A stretch of DNA of 64,000 nucleotides from Paenibacillus aurantius (GTDB lineage Bacteria; Bacillota; Bacilli; Paenibacillales; NBRC-103111). The notes under the pieces are model-generated. The model was not told where the DNA came from, searched no databases, and saw nothing but the letters and a program-made list of their open reading frames with translations. The first letter of the stretch is position 1; every line of letters starts with the position of its first letter. The stretch covers positions 2,762,001 through 2,826,000 of the forward strand of contig NZ_CP130318.1 in the NCBI RefSeq assembly GCF_032268605.1, read 5' to 3'. This document shows, one piece after another, positions 17,613-27,018 of this stretch. The position numbers were made by a program, and so were the translations under genes.

Positions 17613-17906
17613 ATGCCGTACATCCTTAGACAGCGCGAGACCGGACAGGTCTATTCCTGCATGCTGGTTAACGCCTACCGGCTTCCTTACTATGGAACCA
17701 AGTTTTGGGAAACCGAGGAGGCAGCGGAGAACGAAGCACCTGACTTTCTGCGTGACCAAGGACAACCGGAGGAAGCATGGGTCCTGACGGAAGTGGACGA
17801 AAGCCGTCTAAAGCTGTTCAACGTCAAGCTAAGGAACAATGCGGATTGGATGGTCTTCTACGAAGAAGGAAAGGGAATCACAGCCGAGAAACGGCCGGGT
17901 CGTTAA
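17613..17906 (+). CDS. Conserved hypothetical protein, 97 residues
   Basis: Not recognised. The product starts MPYILRQRETGQVYSC, is acidic, and has no membrane segment or signal peptide. The composition (RQRETGQVYS, FWETEEAAENEAPDFL) suggests a small soluble alpha-beta protein. The ribosome site AAAGGAGAG is ideal, which supports real translation. It sits alone between the oxidoreductase terminator and the convergent cysteine dioxygenase gene. Confidence 0.6.
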   Translation: MPYILRQRETGQVYSCMLVNAYRLPYYGTKFWETEEAAENEAPDFLRDQGQPEEAWVLTEVDESRLKLFNVKLRNNADWMVFYEEGKGITAEKRPGR

Positions 17907-17934
17907 AGAATCCGCTGCTCTAATCAGTCCCTAG

Positions 17935-18423
17935 TCAAATGACAAAGTCAAGCTCGGGGATCGGTTGGAACCCTTTTATCCCTTCCAAGGGCGGGGAATA
18001 GAGGTGGACGCTGACCGCCGGGCTGTCGGAGGGATTGCTCAACGCATGAATTTGGGAATAGGGGGCAAACAGCCACTGGCCCTCCGTCACCACCTGGTTT
18101 TCCTCCGGCTCGGCAAAGCCATATGCCCCTACCTTGTAGACGGTATTGAGGATGGTCCCTTGAAGGACACAGGCGCATCCAATGGCATCGCCGTGGTTGT
18201 GGATGGCCGTCTTTACGTGCGGGGGAAAATGAAGAACGACAGCCTCCACATCCTTCGACCGGAAAATGACCCGCCTCCCGTAAGGAAGCCGATCCGGCTC
18301 CGTCACATAGGGGGATGTCTGCTCCGGGGTGAGGTCCAAAGAGCTTAGTGCTTGCCGAAGCTCTTCCAGGGTGGGGTGGCACAAGCTAGCGAGTTTATTT
18401 TCCGCTTGCTGAATCAAATTCAT
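17935..18423 (-). CDS. Cysteine dioxygenase family protein
   Basis: Cupin-fold non-haem iron enzyme that oxidises cysteine, or a related thiol, to the sulfinate. The 162-residue protein shows the two metal-binding His of TAIHNHGDA and the third in SQIHALSNPS. The frame is open to 18468, but CAGGAGG is 8 nt before the ATG at 18423, giving MNLIQQAENK. Bacterial members often lack the Cys-Tyr cross-link. Here a Cys is present in GCACVLQGT, but its role cannot be judged. It is monocistronic. Confidence 0.82.
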   Translation of the reverse strand: MNLIQQAENKLASLCHPTLEELRQALSSLDLTPEQTSPYVTEPDRLPYGRRVIFRSKDVEAVVLHFPPHVKTAIHNHGDAIGCACVLQGTILNTVYKVGAYGFAEPEENQVVTEGQWLFAPYSQIHALSNPSDSPAVSVHLYSPPLEGIKGFQPIPELDFVI

Positions 18424-18584
18424 AGGAAATCCTCCTGTTTGCAGGTGAGATATAACCTGAATCGGCAAATTCCATAAGAAATGCTTATAAATGACCGACA
18501 GCTGGTTACCTTACCATATGTCCCGATAGGGGGACGGGTGACTCGTTTGCGCATTTGCATGTTAGGTTTGTTTTGGTTCAGATA

Positions 18585-18613
18585 TTGTTAAACCTTCCCG
18601 ATCGGGCTATAAT
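18585..18613 (+). promoter_or_regulatory. Sigma-A promoter with palindromic spacer, GGDEF-EAL gene
   Basis: TTGTTA (18585-18590), 17 nt, TATAAT (18608-18613). The spacer contains a perfect 10-bp palindrome CCCGATCGGG (18597-18606), well placed for a repressor or MerR-like activator. A related half (CCCGATAGGGG) lies near 18522. Confidence 0.7.
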
Positions 18614-18681
18614 CAGGATGAAAATATATCCATTTTTACTAGTCTATTACGCTTTGCAGCCTGATTAAAGGGAAGGAAACC

Positions 18682-21066
18682 ATGAGAGAGAAAAACAGGT
18701 TTACCGCAAGTATGGGTATGGTTGGGATTCTATCCATCCTGACGGGAGTCTATCATTTGTTTCAGGTGACGGATTGGCCCGTCTTTTTGATTTTGCTGCT
18801 TTTCGTCATTCTCGTCGATTTCATCCCGACCAAAATGCCAAGCGGCCATTTGTACAGCTTCGCCACTATTCCCATCCTGTATATGGACCTTAAGGTTGCC
18901 GCCGGTACAGGGGTCACGGTGATTCTCGTCAGTACGGCTGCCATTTATTTTATTAAGGCGAAATCCTTCAACGCGGTTAACGCGTACAAATTTCTCGCGA
19001 CCAACGGGATGTACCTCATCAGCTATTTGAGCTCGGTGCTTGTGATGAAAGGCTTGGCGGAGCTGCCGGTAATCGTCATGATCAGTGCGGGTATTGTCGT
19101 TTATGAAACGGTTAATTTGTTTCTATTGGGCTGCATCCTCCAATCCGTCAACCGGATCTCCGTCCGTCATACCCTCTGGAGCAACCGTTTGAACCTGATC
19201 GTTTCCTGCCTGATTTGCTCACTGGTCCTGTACCGGCTGTTCCTCCAGCCAAGCCATTACGACTTGCTGATGGAAATGCTCTATGCCTCTCTCTTTATGG
19301 TCATTATCAATCTGTTCTCTGCGGCTTACAGCAAGCAGCTCTTCGCCATGGAGGAGAGCAACCAGCGGTACCGCTCCCTGTTCGATTATCATCCCGACCT
19401 GGTATGCACGCTTGACCGCAAGGGTAATTTTGTTAGTGCGAATCCTATGTTTGAGAAGCTTCTAGGCTATACCCCCGAGGAGTTTATGAAGCTTAACCTG
19501 AGCCTTATGTATGATCGGCCCGGAAGCGATTATATCCGGGAAGCTTACGAAAGGGTGATGACCGGAAAGCCTCAAGAGTTCACCATGATGGCGAAGCACA
19601 AGAACGGGGACAGCCGGGAATTGTTCGTATCCAGTTCCCCCATCGTTGTGGATCATGCGGTGGTAGGCGTGTATGCCATCGCCAAGGATATTACCGAGAA
19701 TAAGGAGTACGAGCGCATCATTTACCGGATGGCCTATTACGATGCGGTAACGGGGCTTCCGAACCGGACCTTGTTCAAGGAGCGGCTGCAGCAGGCGATC
19801 CAGGAATCGGCCGCGGCCGGCAGGGCCGCGGGGGTTCTCTTTCTCGATATGGATCAGTTCAAAACCATCAACGATACGCTCGGCCATTATACCGGCGACC
19901 TCCTGCTTGTCGAAGTCGCCCGGCGTTTGGAGGCCAGCCTCCCGGCCCCGTCCACGGTCTCCCGCCTCGGCGGTGATGAATTTACCGTAATCCTTCCTCT
20001 GTTGGAGAGACCGGAAGACAGTGTGAGGGCGGCCGAAACGATTTTGGAAGCCTTTACGAACCCGTTTACCGTTGGCGAACACGAGCTGTTTCTTACTCCG
20101 AGCATTGGAATCAGCCTGTACCCCGACGATGGACAGGATGTGGATTCCTTGATCAAAATGGCCGATGCCTCCATGTACAAAGTGAAGGAAAACGGGGGCA
20201 ATCATTATGAGCTGTACACGACGGCCTTAAAGGAAGCCAACGAGGAACGATTGACCTTACATACCAACTTGCGGCGGGCGCTGGAGCGGAAGGAATTCTA
20301 CCTGGAATACCAGCCCAAGCTGAATTTGAAAACGGGTGAGGTCTACGGAATGGAGGCTCTCCTCCGCTGGGAAAACGAAGAGCTGGGGAAAGTCTCTCCC
20401 GACCGGTTCATCCCGGTAGCTGAAGACAGCAAGCAGATTCTGCCCATAGGGGAATGGGTACTGCGGGAAGCCTGCACCCGGAACCGCCGCTGGCAGGATT
20501 CGGGCATGACGCCGCTTACGGTCTCGGTCAATATCTCCACGATCCAGTTCCAGCAGGGGGATTTCGTCCGGACGGTGGACCGCATCCTGAAGGAAACGGG
20601 CTTGGCTCCCGAGTGGCTCGAGCTGGAAATCACCGAGAGTCTGCTGCTCCGCAGCTCCAAGAAGAACATGGACCTTCTTTATGATTTGAAGGCACTCGGC
20701 ATCAGCTTGTCGATCGACGATTTTGGCATCGGGTATTCGTCATTAAGTTACTTGAACCATTTTCCTATCGATTATTTGAAGATCGACCGTTCTTTCATCA
20801 GCCAAATTCATTCGGAATCCAAGGATGAGAATATTATCAAGACCATTATCCGGCTGGCCCACAACCTGAACATGAAGGTGGTGGCCGAAGGGGTGGAAAC
20901 GGCCGAACAGCTGGCCTTCCTCTCCCGCCTTTCCTGCGACGGAATCCAAGGGTACCTGCTGAGCCGCCCGCTTCCGGCTGAGGAGATCATGAAGAGGGCT
21001 TGGCTGGAAACGGCCGGGAATTGGCAGGAGGTTTGGAAGAAGACCGCCGTCCCCGAAGGAGCCTAG
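18682..21066 (+). CDS. Membrane-bound PAS-GGDEF-EAL protein (cyclic di-GMP turnover)
   Basis: A 794-residue enzyme with both cyclic di-GMP synthase and phosphodiesterase domains. The first 210 residues contain about six transmembrane helices. A PAS domain follows (about 225-345), then GGDEF (350-510) with an intact GGDEF at 430-434 and no RxxD inhibitory site in front. Then comes EAL (530-785) with MEALLRW (Glu 558), DDFGIGYSSLSYL and EGVETAEQ intact. Both domains keep key residues, so it could be bifunctional. The membrane region probably senses an envelope signal. It is single-gene, with a strong promoter and terminator. Confidence 0.93.
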   Translation: MREKNRFTASMGMVGILSILTGVYHLFQVTDWPVFLILLLFVILVDFIPTKMPSGHLYSFATIPILYMDLKVAAGTGVTVILVSTAAIYFIKAKSFNAVNAYKFLATNGMYLISYLSSVLVMKGLAELPVIVMISAGIVVYETVNLFLLGCILQSVNRISVRHTLWSNRLNLIVSCLICSLVLYRLFLQPSHYDLLMEMLYASLFMVIINLFSAAYSKQLFAMEESNQRYRSLFDYHPDLVCTLDRKGNFVSANPMFEKLLGYTPEEFMKLNLSLMYDRPGSDYIREAYERVMTGKPQEFTMMAKHKNGDSRELFVSSSPIVVDHAVVGVYAIAKDITENKEYERIIYRMAYYDAVTGLPNRTLFKERLQQAIQESAAAGRAAGVLFLDMDQFKTINDTLGHYTGDLLLVEVARRLEASLPAPSTVSRLGGDEFTVILPLLERPEDSVRAAETILEAFTNPFTVGEHELFLTPSIGISLYPDDGQDVDSLIKMADASMYKVKENGGNHYELYTTALKEANEERLTLHTNLRRALERKEFYLEYQPKLNLKTGEVYGMEALLRWENEELGKVSPDRFIPVAEDSKQILPIGEWVLREACTRNRRWQDSGMTPLTVSVNISTIQFQQGDFVRTVDRILKETGLAPEWLELEITESLLLRSSKKNMDLLYDLKALGISLSIDDFGIGYSSLSYLNHFPIDYLKIDRSFISQIHSESKDENIIKTIIRLAHNLNMKVVAEGVETAEQLAFLSRLSCDGIQGYLLSRPLPAEEIMKRAWLETAGNWQEVWKKTAVPEGA

Positions 21067-21071
21067 ACCAG

Positions 21072-21096
21072 AGTCCCGCGCCGAGCGGGGCTTTTT
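21072..21096 (+). terminator. Terminator after the GGDEF-EAL gene
   Basis: An 8-bp stem AGTCCCGC/GCGGGGCT with one wobble and loop GCCGA is followed by T5. Confidence 0.8.
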
Positions 21097-21191
21097 GCTT
21101 CGGGAAAGAATCCCAACGAGGGTTGCGCCGGCAGGGAAATCTGGATAAAGTAGAGGTCTGAACTCAATTATTGGTGAGGAGCGGTGCGGGT

Positions 21192-22328
21192 TTGGATTTT
21201 ACGGTGGATTATTTGTCTTTTTTCGTCATTCAGCTGGAAGGGGTCGATGGCCAGTCTTCCAAGCACTATAAGCACTACCAGACGCTTGACCGGGACGACT
21301 ATGAAGACAGCGAGATCAAAGGGTTCCTGGATGCCGAGCTGAAGCGAACCGCCAAGCGGAAGGTGGAGAAGCACCCGAGCACCGAGCAGGCGCCGACGAA
21401 GATCGGCCGGTTCATTGTGGAGCCCGGGCATGACCTGACCAGCAACCCCAATTACAACCTGTTTATGCGGCTGGCGTCGGCGGGCAACAAGGAAAGCTTT
21501 CTGGATTTTTGCGATGAGCTGGTGCGCGATTACCTGGAAACGAGCGCGGTGCGGGGGGGAGCCCTGATTATTGTCCGGGCTAGGCTGACGAAATATTTCG
21601 ATGAGCCGTTTCTTTTTGTGCTGAAATGTGATTTTGAGAGCAACATCGTAAGGATTACGGATGAAAGAAGCCTGATCGGGCAGGTGGAAATGGCCATCAA
21701 TGCCCGGAACATCAAATCGATTCAATATCCTCACATGCCGGAGGAAGGAATGAGAGAGGAATGGGAGCTGAAGATCCATCAGTCCTCCCACGCTCGGTAC
21801 TTTGAGGACTTTCTGAAGTTCGTGTATTACGAGAAATCCATGCCGGAGATCGTAACGGATCAGGTGATGGGCATGGTGCAGGAATATATCGAACAGAAAT
21901 GGCAGGAGCCGGAGCACGAGGAGCGCAAGAAGGTAGAGCAGGACATTGAGCTGTGGGCGGCGAGCGAGAAGAGGGAGCTCCAGGAGAAGTGGGACCATGG
22001 GCAGGTCCGGGAAGCCGCAGCCCGCATGATCGAATACCAGCCCGAGCTCGAAATGAAGTTCAAGGTGAACGACATTATGGTGAGAGCCAAGCTGGCCGAC
22101 TATGGGGACAAGCTTCATATTTCCAAGCTGAACGGCCGGTATGTGGTTCTCATCGAAGGAGATTCCCTGCTCTTTGACAAAGGCTTCTCCCCGGTCGAGC
22201 TGCTGGAGCCGGAGGACCTTCACCAGGTGATCGACCGGGTGCAGACCAAGAGCTGGAATGGGGAAGAAGAGGACGCCGGGCAGCCGGCGACCCCGGAGAC
22301 GGCGGAGGACGATGCGCCCCCTTGGTAA
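21192..22328 (+). CDS. Conserved hypothetical protein, DUF3900-like
   Basis: A 378-residue soluble protein resembling, from memory, the DUF3900 family of Bacillales; function unknown. It starts MDFTVDYLSFFVIQLEG and has a GRFIVEPGHDL segment. A charged helical stretch (about 225-290) is rich in Glu/Lys and could be a coiled coil, and the tail is acidic. TTG or GTG starts at 21171 and 21174 are inside the ribosome site. TTG 21192, 10 nt after GGTGAGGAG, fits best. The family assignment is moderate; the gene itself is certain from length and codon use. Confidence 0.7.
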   Translation: MDFTVDYLSFFVIQLEGVDGQSSKHYKHYQTLDRDDYEDSEIKGFLDAELKRTAKRKVEKHPSTEQAPTKIGRFIVEPGHDLTSNPNYNLFMRLASAGNKESFLDFCDELVRDYLETSAVRGGALIIVRARLTKYFDEPFLFVLKCDFESNIVRITDERSLIGQVEMAINARNIKSIQYPHMPEEGMREEWELKIHQSSHARYFEDFLKFVYYEKSMPEIVTDQVMGMVQEYIEQKWQEPEHEERKKVEQDIELWAASEKRELQEKWDHGQVREAAARMIEYQPELEMKFKVNDIMVRAKLADYGDKLHISKLNGRYVVLIEGDSLLFDKGFSPVELLEPEDLHQVIDRVQTKSWNGEEEDAGQPATPETAEDDAPPW

Positions 22329-22343
22329 GAGAAATGAACGTGC

Positions 22344-22381
22344 AAAAAGAGCAGGCGGATTGTAGCGCCTGCTCTTTTTTT
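22344..22381. terminator. Bidirectional terminator
   Basis: A perfect 14-bp stem AAAAAGAGCAGGCG/CGCCTGCTCTTTTT with T or A tracts on both sides. It serves the plus-strand DUF3900-like gene and the minus-strand small gene that ends at 22386. Confidence 0.85.
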
Positions 22382-22385
22382 GCTG

Positions 22386-22532
22386 TTATTGCGGGTTGTT
22401 CTGCTTCGGGATCCGGTTCAGGCTGGGTGGATACTCGGCCGCTTTGCTTGCAGACAAGGTCTCCTGAGACGGGGGCTCCTGGATGACCTTGTTGATTTGG
22501 TGAGCGGGGGCTTTCTTCTCCTTCGGTGCCAT
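22386..22532 (-). CDS. Small hypothetical protein, 48 residues
   Basis: A short minus-strand gene. ATG at 22532-22530 has a strong GGAGGTGAAG site upstream, and the stop is at 22386, right against a terminator. The product begins MAPKEKKAPAHQINKVIQEP and ends NRIPKQNNPQ. It is basic, proline-rich and probably unstructured. Small hydrophilic proteins like this are common in sporeformers, but I recognise no family. Support comes from the ribosome site and terminator placement. Confidence 0.55.
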   Translation of the reverse strand: MAPKEKKAPAHQINKVIQEPPSQETLSASKAAEYPPSLNRIPKQNNPQ

Positions 22533-22723
22533 CTGTCCTTCACCTCCCCGGTTAGTTTATCTTGAACCTCCCGCGTTCATCCGTTGAAGCGGTACCTTGG
22601 GCCTAGTGATGGGATTCTTCTCCCTGTATAATATAGTAAGGACAGGCGAAACCGGGAAAGCTAGGCGGGATGGTTTCGGTTTGGCCGGACGGCGTCTACC
22701 ATAGGAGAGGCAGGAAACAGATC

Positions 22724-23830
22724 ATGATAATCGGTGTACCGAAAGAGATTAAACCGGATGAGAACCGGGCGGCGTTAACCCCCGCTTCGGCCTATACGTT
22801 AATCGGGAGGGGCCACCAAGTCTTTATTGAGAAAAAAGCGGGGGCGGGCAGCGGCTTCTCCGACGAGGAATACCAAAAGGCGGGATGCATGCTGCTCGAT
22901 TCGGCGGAGGAAGTCTGGAGCCGCGCGGATATGGTGATGAAGGTGAAGGAGCCCATTCCGGCCGAGTACCCCCGGTTCCGCAAAGGACTCCTCCTGTTCA
23001 CGTATCTTCATCTTGCTGCGGATCGCGCGCTGACGGAAGCGTTGGTGGAGAGCGGGGTAACCGGTATCGCTTACGAGACGGTACAAGCCTCTAACGGCGC
23101 TCTCCCTCTGCTTACCCCGATGAGTGAGGTAGCGGGCCGCATGTCGGTACAGGCCGGAGCCCATTATTTGCAGAAGGCCTATGGAGGCAAAGGCGTTCTC
23201 TTAGGAGGCGTTCCGGGCGTGCTGCCGGCCAAGGTCGTCATTCTGGGGGGCGGGGTGGTAGGCACCAATGCCGCCAAGATGGCGATGGGGCTCGGGGCCG
23301 ACGTGACGATCTTGGACCGAAGCCTTGACCGTCTGCGGCAGCTCGATGATCAGTTCGGGGCCAGGCTGCAGACCTTGTACTCTAATCCCTACAATGTGCA
23401 TGAGGCGGCAAGGGCGGCCGATCTCCTCATCGGAGCCGTTCTGATCCCGGGGGCGAAAGCTCCACGGCTGGTCACCGAAGAAACGGTCCGGCAGATGACG
23501 GCGGGATCGGTGATCGTGGACGTGGCTGTGGACCAAGGGGGCTCCATCGAGACCATTGACCGGGTGACCACTCACAGCCATCCGGTGTATGAAGTTCACG
23601 GAGTTCTTCATTATGCGGTCGGCAATATGCCGGGAGCCGTACCCCGCACCTCCACGCTTGCCTTGAACAATGCCACCCTTCCTTATGCCATGGAGCTGGC
23701 GGATAAAGGGCTGAAAGCGGCCGCGCAAGGAGCATTGGCAACCGGAGTAAACGTGCATGACGGGAAGATTACCTACAAGGCCGTAGCGGACGCCCATCAG
23801 ATGGCTTACTCGGCTTGGCCGGCATCCTGA
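22724..23830 (+). CDS. ald: Alanine dehydrogenase
   Basis: NAD-dependent enzyme interconverting L-alanine and pyruvate plus ammonia. It is used for alanine catabolism and needed for efficient sporulation in Bacillus. The 368-residue product starts [15 protein letters not shown]. It contains the substrate-site MKVKEP with Lys, the catalytic His region [22 protein letters not shown] (NAD fold) and the PGAVPRTST signature. The frame is open further upstream, but ATG 22724 matches the family start and has AGGAAA in front. A perfect TATAAT at 22627-22632 has no clear -35. The last 25 bases overlap the convergent gene's end. Confidence 0.96.
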   Translation: MIIGVPKEIKPDENRAALTPASAYTLIGRGHQVFIEKKAGAGSGFSDEEYQKAGCMLLDSAEEVWSRADMVMKVKEPIPAEYPRFRKGLLLFTYLHLAADRALTEALVESGVTGIAYETVQASNGALPLLTPMSEVAGRMSVQAGAHYLQKAYGGKGVLLGGVPGVLPAKVVILGGGVVGTNAAKMAMGLGADVTILDRSLDRLRQLDDQFGARLQTLYSNPYNVHEAARAADLLIGAVLIPGAKAPRLVTEETVRQMTAGSVIVDVAVDQGGSIETIDRVTTHSHPVYEVHGVLHYAVGNMPGAVPRTSTLALNNATLPYAMELADKGLKAAAQGALATGVNVHDGKITYKAVADAHQMAYSAWPAS

Positions 23831-24309
23831 CCGTAATTCACGAGTACATTTACAATTTTCTGAAGCCGTATGTATTCATTATTCTCGAGCTGGTGGCTGA
23901 AATAAGCGTACAGGTAAGCGGCATCGGGGAAGACGAGCCCCGGGTAGCAAACGACCTCCTTCACGGCGTGGGGATTATCGATGATGATCTGCCATTCCCC
24001 GTCCCGCTCGTATGGAGGTATGCGCTTCAAGACCTCCCGCTTGGCCTCCACTTCTTTCTCCAGCTCGTCCCAAACCACCTGCCAGGAAGGACTAACGCTG
24101 CCGGGATCGGGAAGCAGCCTTCTTGCTGTGGCGACAAGCGTTAGCAGGGAGTCTGCCTCTTCGTCCATAAACGTCTTGATCTTGAGCTTAAACCCTTCCA
24201 GCAGGGCATGAAAGCCCGAATACCCTCCGCGGGTCACGATCTCCTGGAACACCAGGAGGTCTTCTTCCGTTTGGGCCTTCTCCAGCAGATGCAGAGGCTC
24301 GTTCTTCAT
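23806..24309 (-). CDS. Conserved hypothetical protein, 167 residues
   Basis: Not recognised. The product is acidic and soluble, probably helical in the first two thirds ([36 protein letters not shown]) with a short aromatic C-terminal region. The frame is open to 24354. AAAGGAG precedes ATG 24309, giving [13 protein letters not shown]. Its stop lies 25 bases inside the 3' end of ald on the opposite strand, a convergent overlap. No neighbour suggests a role. Confidence 0.6.
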   Translation of the reverse strand: MKNEPLHLLEKAQTEEDLLVFQEIVTRGGYSGFHALLEGFKLKIKTFMDEEADSLLTLVATARRLLPDPGSVSPSWQVVWDELEKEVEAKREVLKRIPPYERDGEWQIIIDNPHAVKEVVCYPGLVFPDAAYLYAYFSHQLENNEYIRLQKIVNVLVNYGQDAGQAE

Positions 24310-24461
24310 GGGCGGCGATTCTCCTTTAGCGGATGATTGCATATAATTTAACACAATCGGTAAGAGTTTTAAAGAAGCCGGCGGGGGCCTTCCGAGAGAA
24401 GAAGGGACCCGGCCTCCCAGAGTAAGAAAGGGAAAGAACGGGGAACGTAAAGGGTACGCCG

Positions 24462-25304
24462 ATGGCGGAAACGAAGAAGGAAGGGAGACCGGCCGTGACC
24501 TTTATTAAAGAGCTGTTCCGTCACATTAAGGAAGACGAGCCCTTCGGCATGGCGGCTCAATGCGCCTATTATTTCCTGCTATCGTTCTTTCCTTTCCTGC
24601 TTTTTCTCGTCAGCTTGCTCGGCTACCTGCCCGTTACGACGCAAAGTGTTCTTGAGCTGGCCCGCCAGTATATCCCGAAAGGAGTCGAACCGGGTGTCCG
24701 GGAGCAGCTTCAGCATATTTTTGAGGTTCGGCGCGGCGGCGCTCTTTCCTTCGGAATCTTATTTACACTGGTTTCCTCCAGCACCGCTCTTAATGCTATT
24801 GTTCTAAATGTTAACAAAGCCTATGGGCTTCCGGCGCGCAAGAGCTTCATTCATTCCCAGCTGCTTGCGATTGGGTTAACCATGGCCCTTCTCCTGGTTG
24901 TCGTCTTCGTACTCCTCTTCAGTGTTTTCGGACAAACCATAGGAGACTGGCTTTTTCAATGGCATTTCCTCTCAGGAGATCAAGTATCGCTTTGGAACGG
25001 TCTGCGCTGGGTAGTAGCCTTTGTCGTCCTGTTCCTGGTGTTTACGGGAGTATATTTCGTCGCCCCCAACACTTGCTTGACGTGCAAGGATGTGCTGCCC
25101 GGGGCGCTGTTTGCCGCTCTCGGATGGCAGGTCGCATCTTTTGGATTCTCCTTCTACGTGAGCCATTGGGGGCGCTACAATGTCACCTATGGAAGCTTGG
25201 CGGGGATCATCGTGCTCTTGGTCTGGTTCTACATAAGCGCTCTTCTTATCCTGATCGGAGGAGAAATCAACGCTATCACTTATGGAAGGCGGAAGAATGC
25301 CTAG
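24462..25304 (+). CDS. YihY/virulence factor BrkB family membrane protein
   Basis: Integral membrane protein of the YihY (formerly 'RNase BN') family; the transport or envelope function is not established. The 280-residue protein has six predicted transmembrane helices. It shows the family features YYFLLSFFPFLLFLVSLLG near the start, the VSSSTALNAIVLNVNKAYG loop and the C-terminal NVTYGSLAGIIVLLVWFYIS. No overlap with neighbours; the two-component pair follows about 70 nt on, so co-transcription is possible. Confidence 0.88.
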   Translation: MAETKKEGRPAVTFIKELFRHIKEDEPFGMAAQCAYYFLLSFFPFLLFLVSLLGYLPVTTQSVLELARQYIPKGVEPGVREQLQHIFEVRRGGALSFGILFTLVSSSTALNAIVLNVNKAYGLPARKSFIHSQLLAIGLTMALLLVVVFVLLFSVFGQTIGDWLFQWHFLSGDQVSLWNGLRWVVAFVVLFLVFTGVYFVAPNTCLTCKDVLPGALFAALGWQVASFGFSFYVSHWGRYNVTYGSLAGIIVLLVWFYISALLILIGGEINAITYGRRKNA

Positions 25305-25374
25305 GACGGGCCATACCCGGGAGCGGCCAAGTAAGGTAAACTAAAGGGAAAGGCCTATTTTGGGGGAGTGGCGG

Positions 25375-26205
25375 TTGACCTACAAGCAAATCAAATGGAT
25401 GATTCTGATCGTACCCACGATCGTTCTCGGCTTGTTCGAGTATGCGCGGCATAACCTGTTCATGAAATACATTTCGATGGGACTCGGCAACTGGCTGGCC
25501 CCCGTCATTCTGCTGGCAGTCCTGCTCGTCCTGATGCGGATCCTGTTCAAGCTGCTGGAGGGTACACAAGAGGAGCTGAACAAAGAACGGAGCGTTAAAG
25601 CGGCCTTGGAGGAGAGAGAACGTTTGGCCAGGGAGCTTCACGACGGGATCGCCCAGTCTCTTTTCCTCTTATCGGTCAAAATGGACCGGCTGGAGCATGA
25701 AGGAGAGGAAGGACAAGGGAAAAGGTATGGGGAACTTCGCCAGACGGTTCACCAGGTCAATGAGTATGTCCGGCAGGCGATCTCCAATCTCCGCTTCCCT
25801 CCCCAATCGGAGGCTTATCCTTGGAGGCAGTCCATCGAGCAGCTTCTGACGGGCCTGGAGGAGTCGGCGGGGATCCGGACCTCGCTGGACTGGACCTTGG
25901 ACGAGGAAGGCCTTACTCCGAAGGAGAAGGTGGAGCTGTATGCTTTTGTCCGCGAAGCGCTGATCAATGTTCAGAAGCATGCCCAGGCGGACAGCGTTCA
26001 GGTTACGGCCGCGGGTCGGAAGGAGAGCTGGGTGTGCACCGTCCGGGATGATGGAAAAGGCTTCAAAGCGGAGGCGCCCGCAGCTCCGGAGCGTTATGGC
26101 CTTCGAATTCTTAAGGAACGGGCGGCCGAGATGGGATGGAAGCTGGAGATCGTTTCTTCCCCGGCCGGTACAAGCCTGACCCTGGAGAAAGGAGGGAAGA
26201 GATGA
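25375..26205 (+). CDS. Sensor histidine kinase, NarL/LiaS type
   Basis: A 276-residue membrane kinase. Two transmembrane helices near the N-terminus (about 8-24 and 40-58) enclose almost no extracellular loop. A coiled linker follows, then a HisKA_3 dimerisation domain with phospho-acceptor His 89 in RELHDGIAQSLF, and an ATPase domain with REALINVQKHA and DDGKGF. With so little external sequence, it is likely an intramembrane-sensing kinase of the LiaS sort. TTG 25375, 7 nt after GGGGGAG, is preferred over TTG 25360. It overlaps the response regulator by ATGA. Confidence 0.9.
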   Translation: MTYKQIKWMILIVPTIVLGLFEYARHNLFMKYISMGLGNWLAPVILLAVLLVLMRILFKLLEGTQEELNKERSVKAALEERERLARELHDGIAQSLFLLSVKMDRLEHEGEEGQGKRYGELRQTVHQVNEYVRQAISNLRFPPQSEAYPWRQSIEQLLTGLEESAGIRTSLDWTLDEEGLTPKEKVELYAFVREALINVQKHAQADSVQVTAAGRKESWVCTVRDDGKGFKAEAPAAPERYGLRILKERAAEMGWKLEIVSSPAGTSLTLEKGGKR

Positions 26206-26843
26206 CAGCGGAATATCGGGTGCTGCTCGTAGACGACAATGCGTTTGCCCGGCAGGGGATGGCCGAAATTTTGAGCATGGACCCCATCTTTAAGGTGGTG
26301 GCCGAGGGCGCAGACGGAAGAGAGGCTTTGGAGCTCACGGAGAAATGGATGCCGGACCTCATTCTGATGGATATTAACATGCCGGAGCTCGATGGGCTGG
26401 AGGCGACGAAGAGGATCAAGGACCGGTACCCCTATGTTAAGATTGTCATGGTGACCGTATCCGACGACATCACCGATCTCTTCGAAGCGTTAAAGAAAGG
26501 GGCGCAGGGCTATCTTCTCAAAAACCTTCGTCCGACGGCATGGCATGAATATTTACGGGCGATCGCAACCGATGAGGTCCCGATGTCCCGGGAGCTCGCT
26601 CTGCAGTTCTTAAGAGAATTTACGCTGCGGGAAAGAAGCCAGCCGAAGAAGCTCCCCTTGACGGCACGGGAGCAGGAGATTCTGGAGCTCGTCGCCAAGG
26701 GCCTGTCCAACCGGGAAATTTCCGAGAGGCTTATCATTTCCGAGCATACGGTCAAAAATCACTTGAAGAACCTGCTTCAGAAGCTGCATCTGGAGAACCG
26801 GGTTCAATTAACCCGGTTCGCTTTTGAACAAGGATTATTCTAG
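26202..26843 (+). CDS. NarL/FixJ-family response regulator
   Basis: A 213-residue partner of the preceding kinase. The receiver domain (1-120) has the acidic pair at 11-12, phospho-acceptor Asp 57 in LILMDINMPELDG and Lys in LKKGAQGYLLK. A LuxR-type helix-turn-helix follows (about 148-213) with LTAREQEILELVAKGLSNREI. ATG 26202 overlaps the kinase stop (ATGA), so the two are translationally coupled. A strong terminator follows. The target genes cannot be told from the sequence. Confidence 0.93.
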   Translation: MTAEYRVLLVDDNAFARQGMAEILSMDPIFKVVAEGADGREALELTEKWMPDLILMDINMPELDGLEATKRIKDRYPYVKIVMVTVSDDITDLFEALKKGAQGYLLKNLRPTAWHEYLRAIATDEVPMSRELALQFLREFTLRERSQPKKLPLTAREQEILELVAKGLSNREISERLIISEHTVKNHLKNLLQKLHLENRVQLTRFAFEQGLF

Positions 26844-26854
26844 ACTTACGAACG

Positions 26855-26885
26855 GCCGGCCCGCTTCCTTGGGCCGGCTTTTTTT
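26855..26885 (+). terminator. Terminator after the two-component operon
   Basis: A perfect 8-bp GC stem GCCGGCCC/GGGCCGGC with an 8-nt loop is followed by T7. Confidence 0.9.
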
Positions 26886-26921
26886 AATTCTAAAATGGAT
26901 ACCAATTGTAAGAAAATGGAT

Positions 26922-26949
26922 TTGAATTTTCGGGGAAAAGGTCTATAAT
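26922..26949 (+). promoter_or_regulatory. Sigma-A promoter of the marR efflux operon
   Basis: TTGAAT (26922-26927), 16 nt, then TATAAT (26944-26949). Transcription should begin near 26956, directly before the palindrome at 26962. Confidence 0.7.
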
Positions 26950-26961
26950 AGATCGAAGGTT

Positions 26962-26983
26962 AATATTTTAGTACTAATATATT
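26962..26983. promoter_or_regulatory. Palindromic operator, probable MarR site
   Basis: A 22-nt AT-rich palindrome with core TTAGTACTAA (26968-26977) has one mismatched pair at 26967/26978 and five further matching pairs outside. It lies at about +7 to +28 of the transcript, an ideal roadblock or autorepression site for the MarR protein encoded next. Confidence 0.65.
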
Positions 26984-27018
26984 CAATACTTAAATAATTT
27001 GCGAAAGGAGGAATTGTT

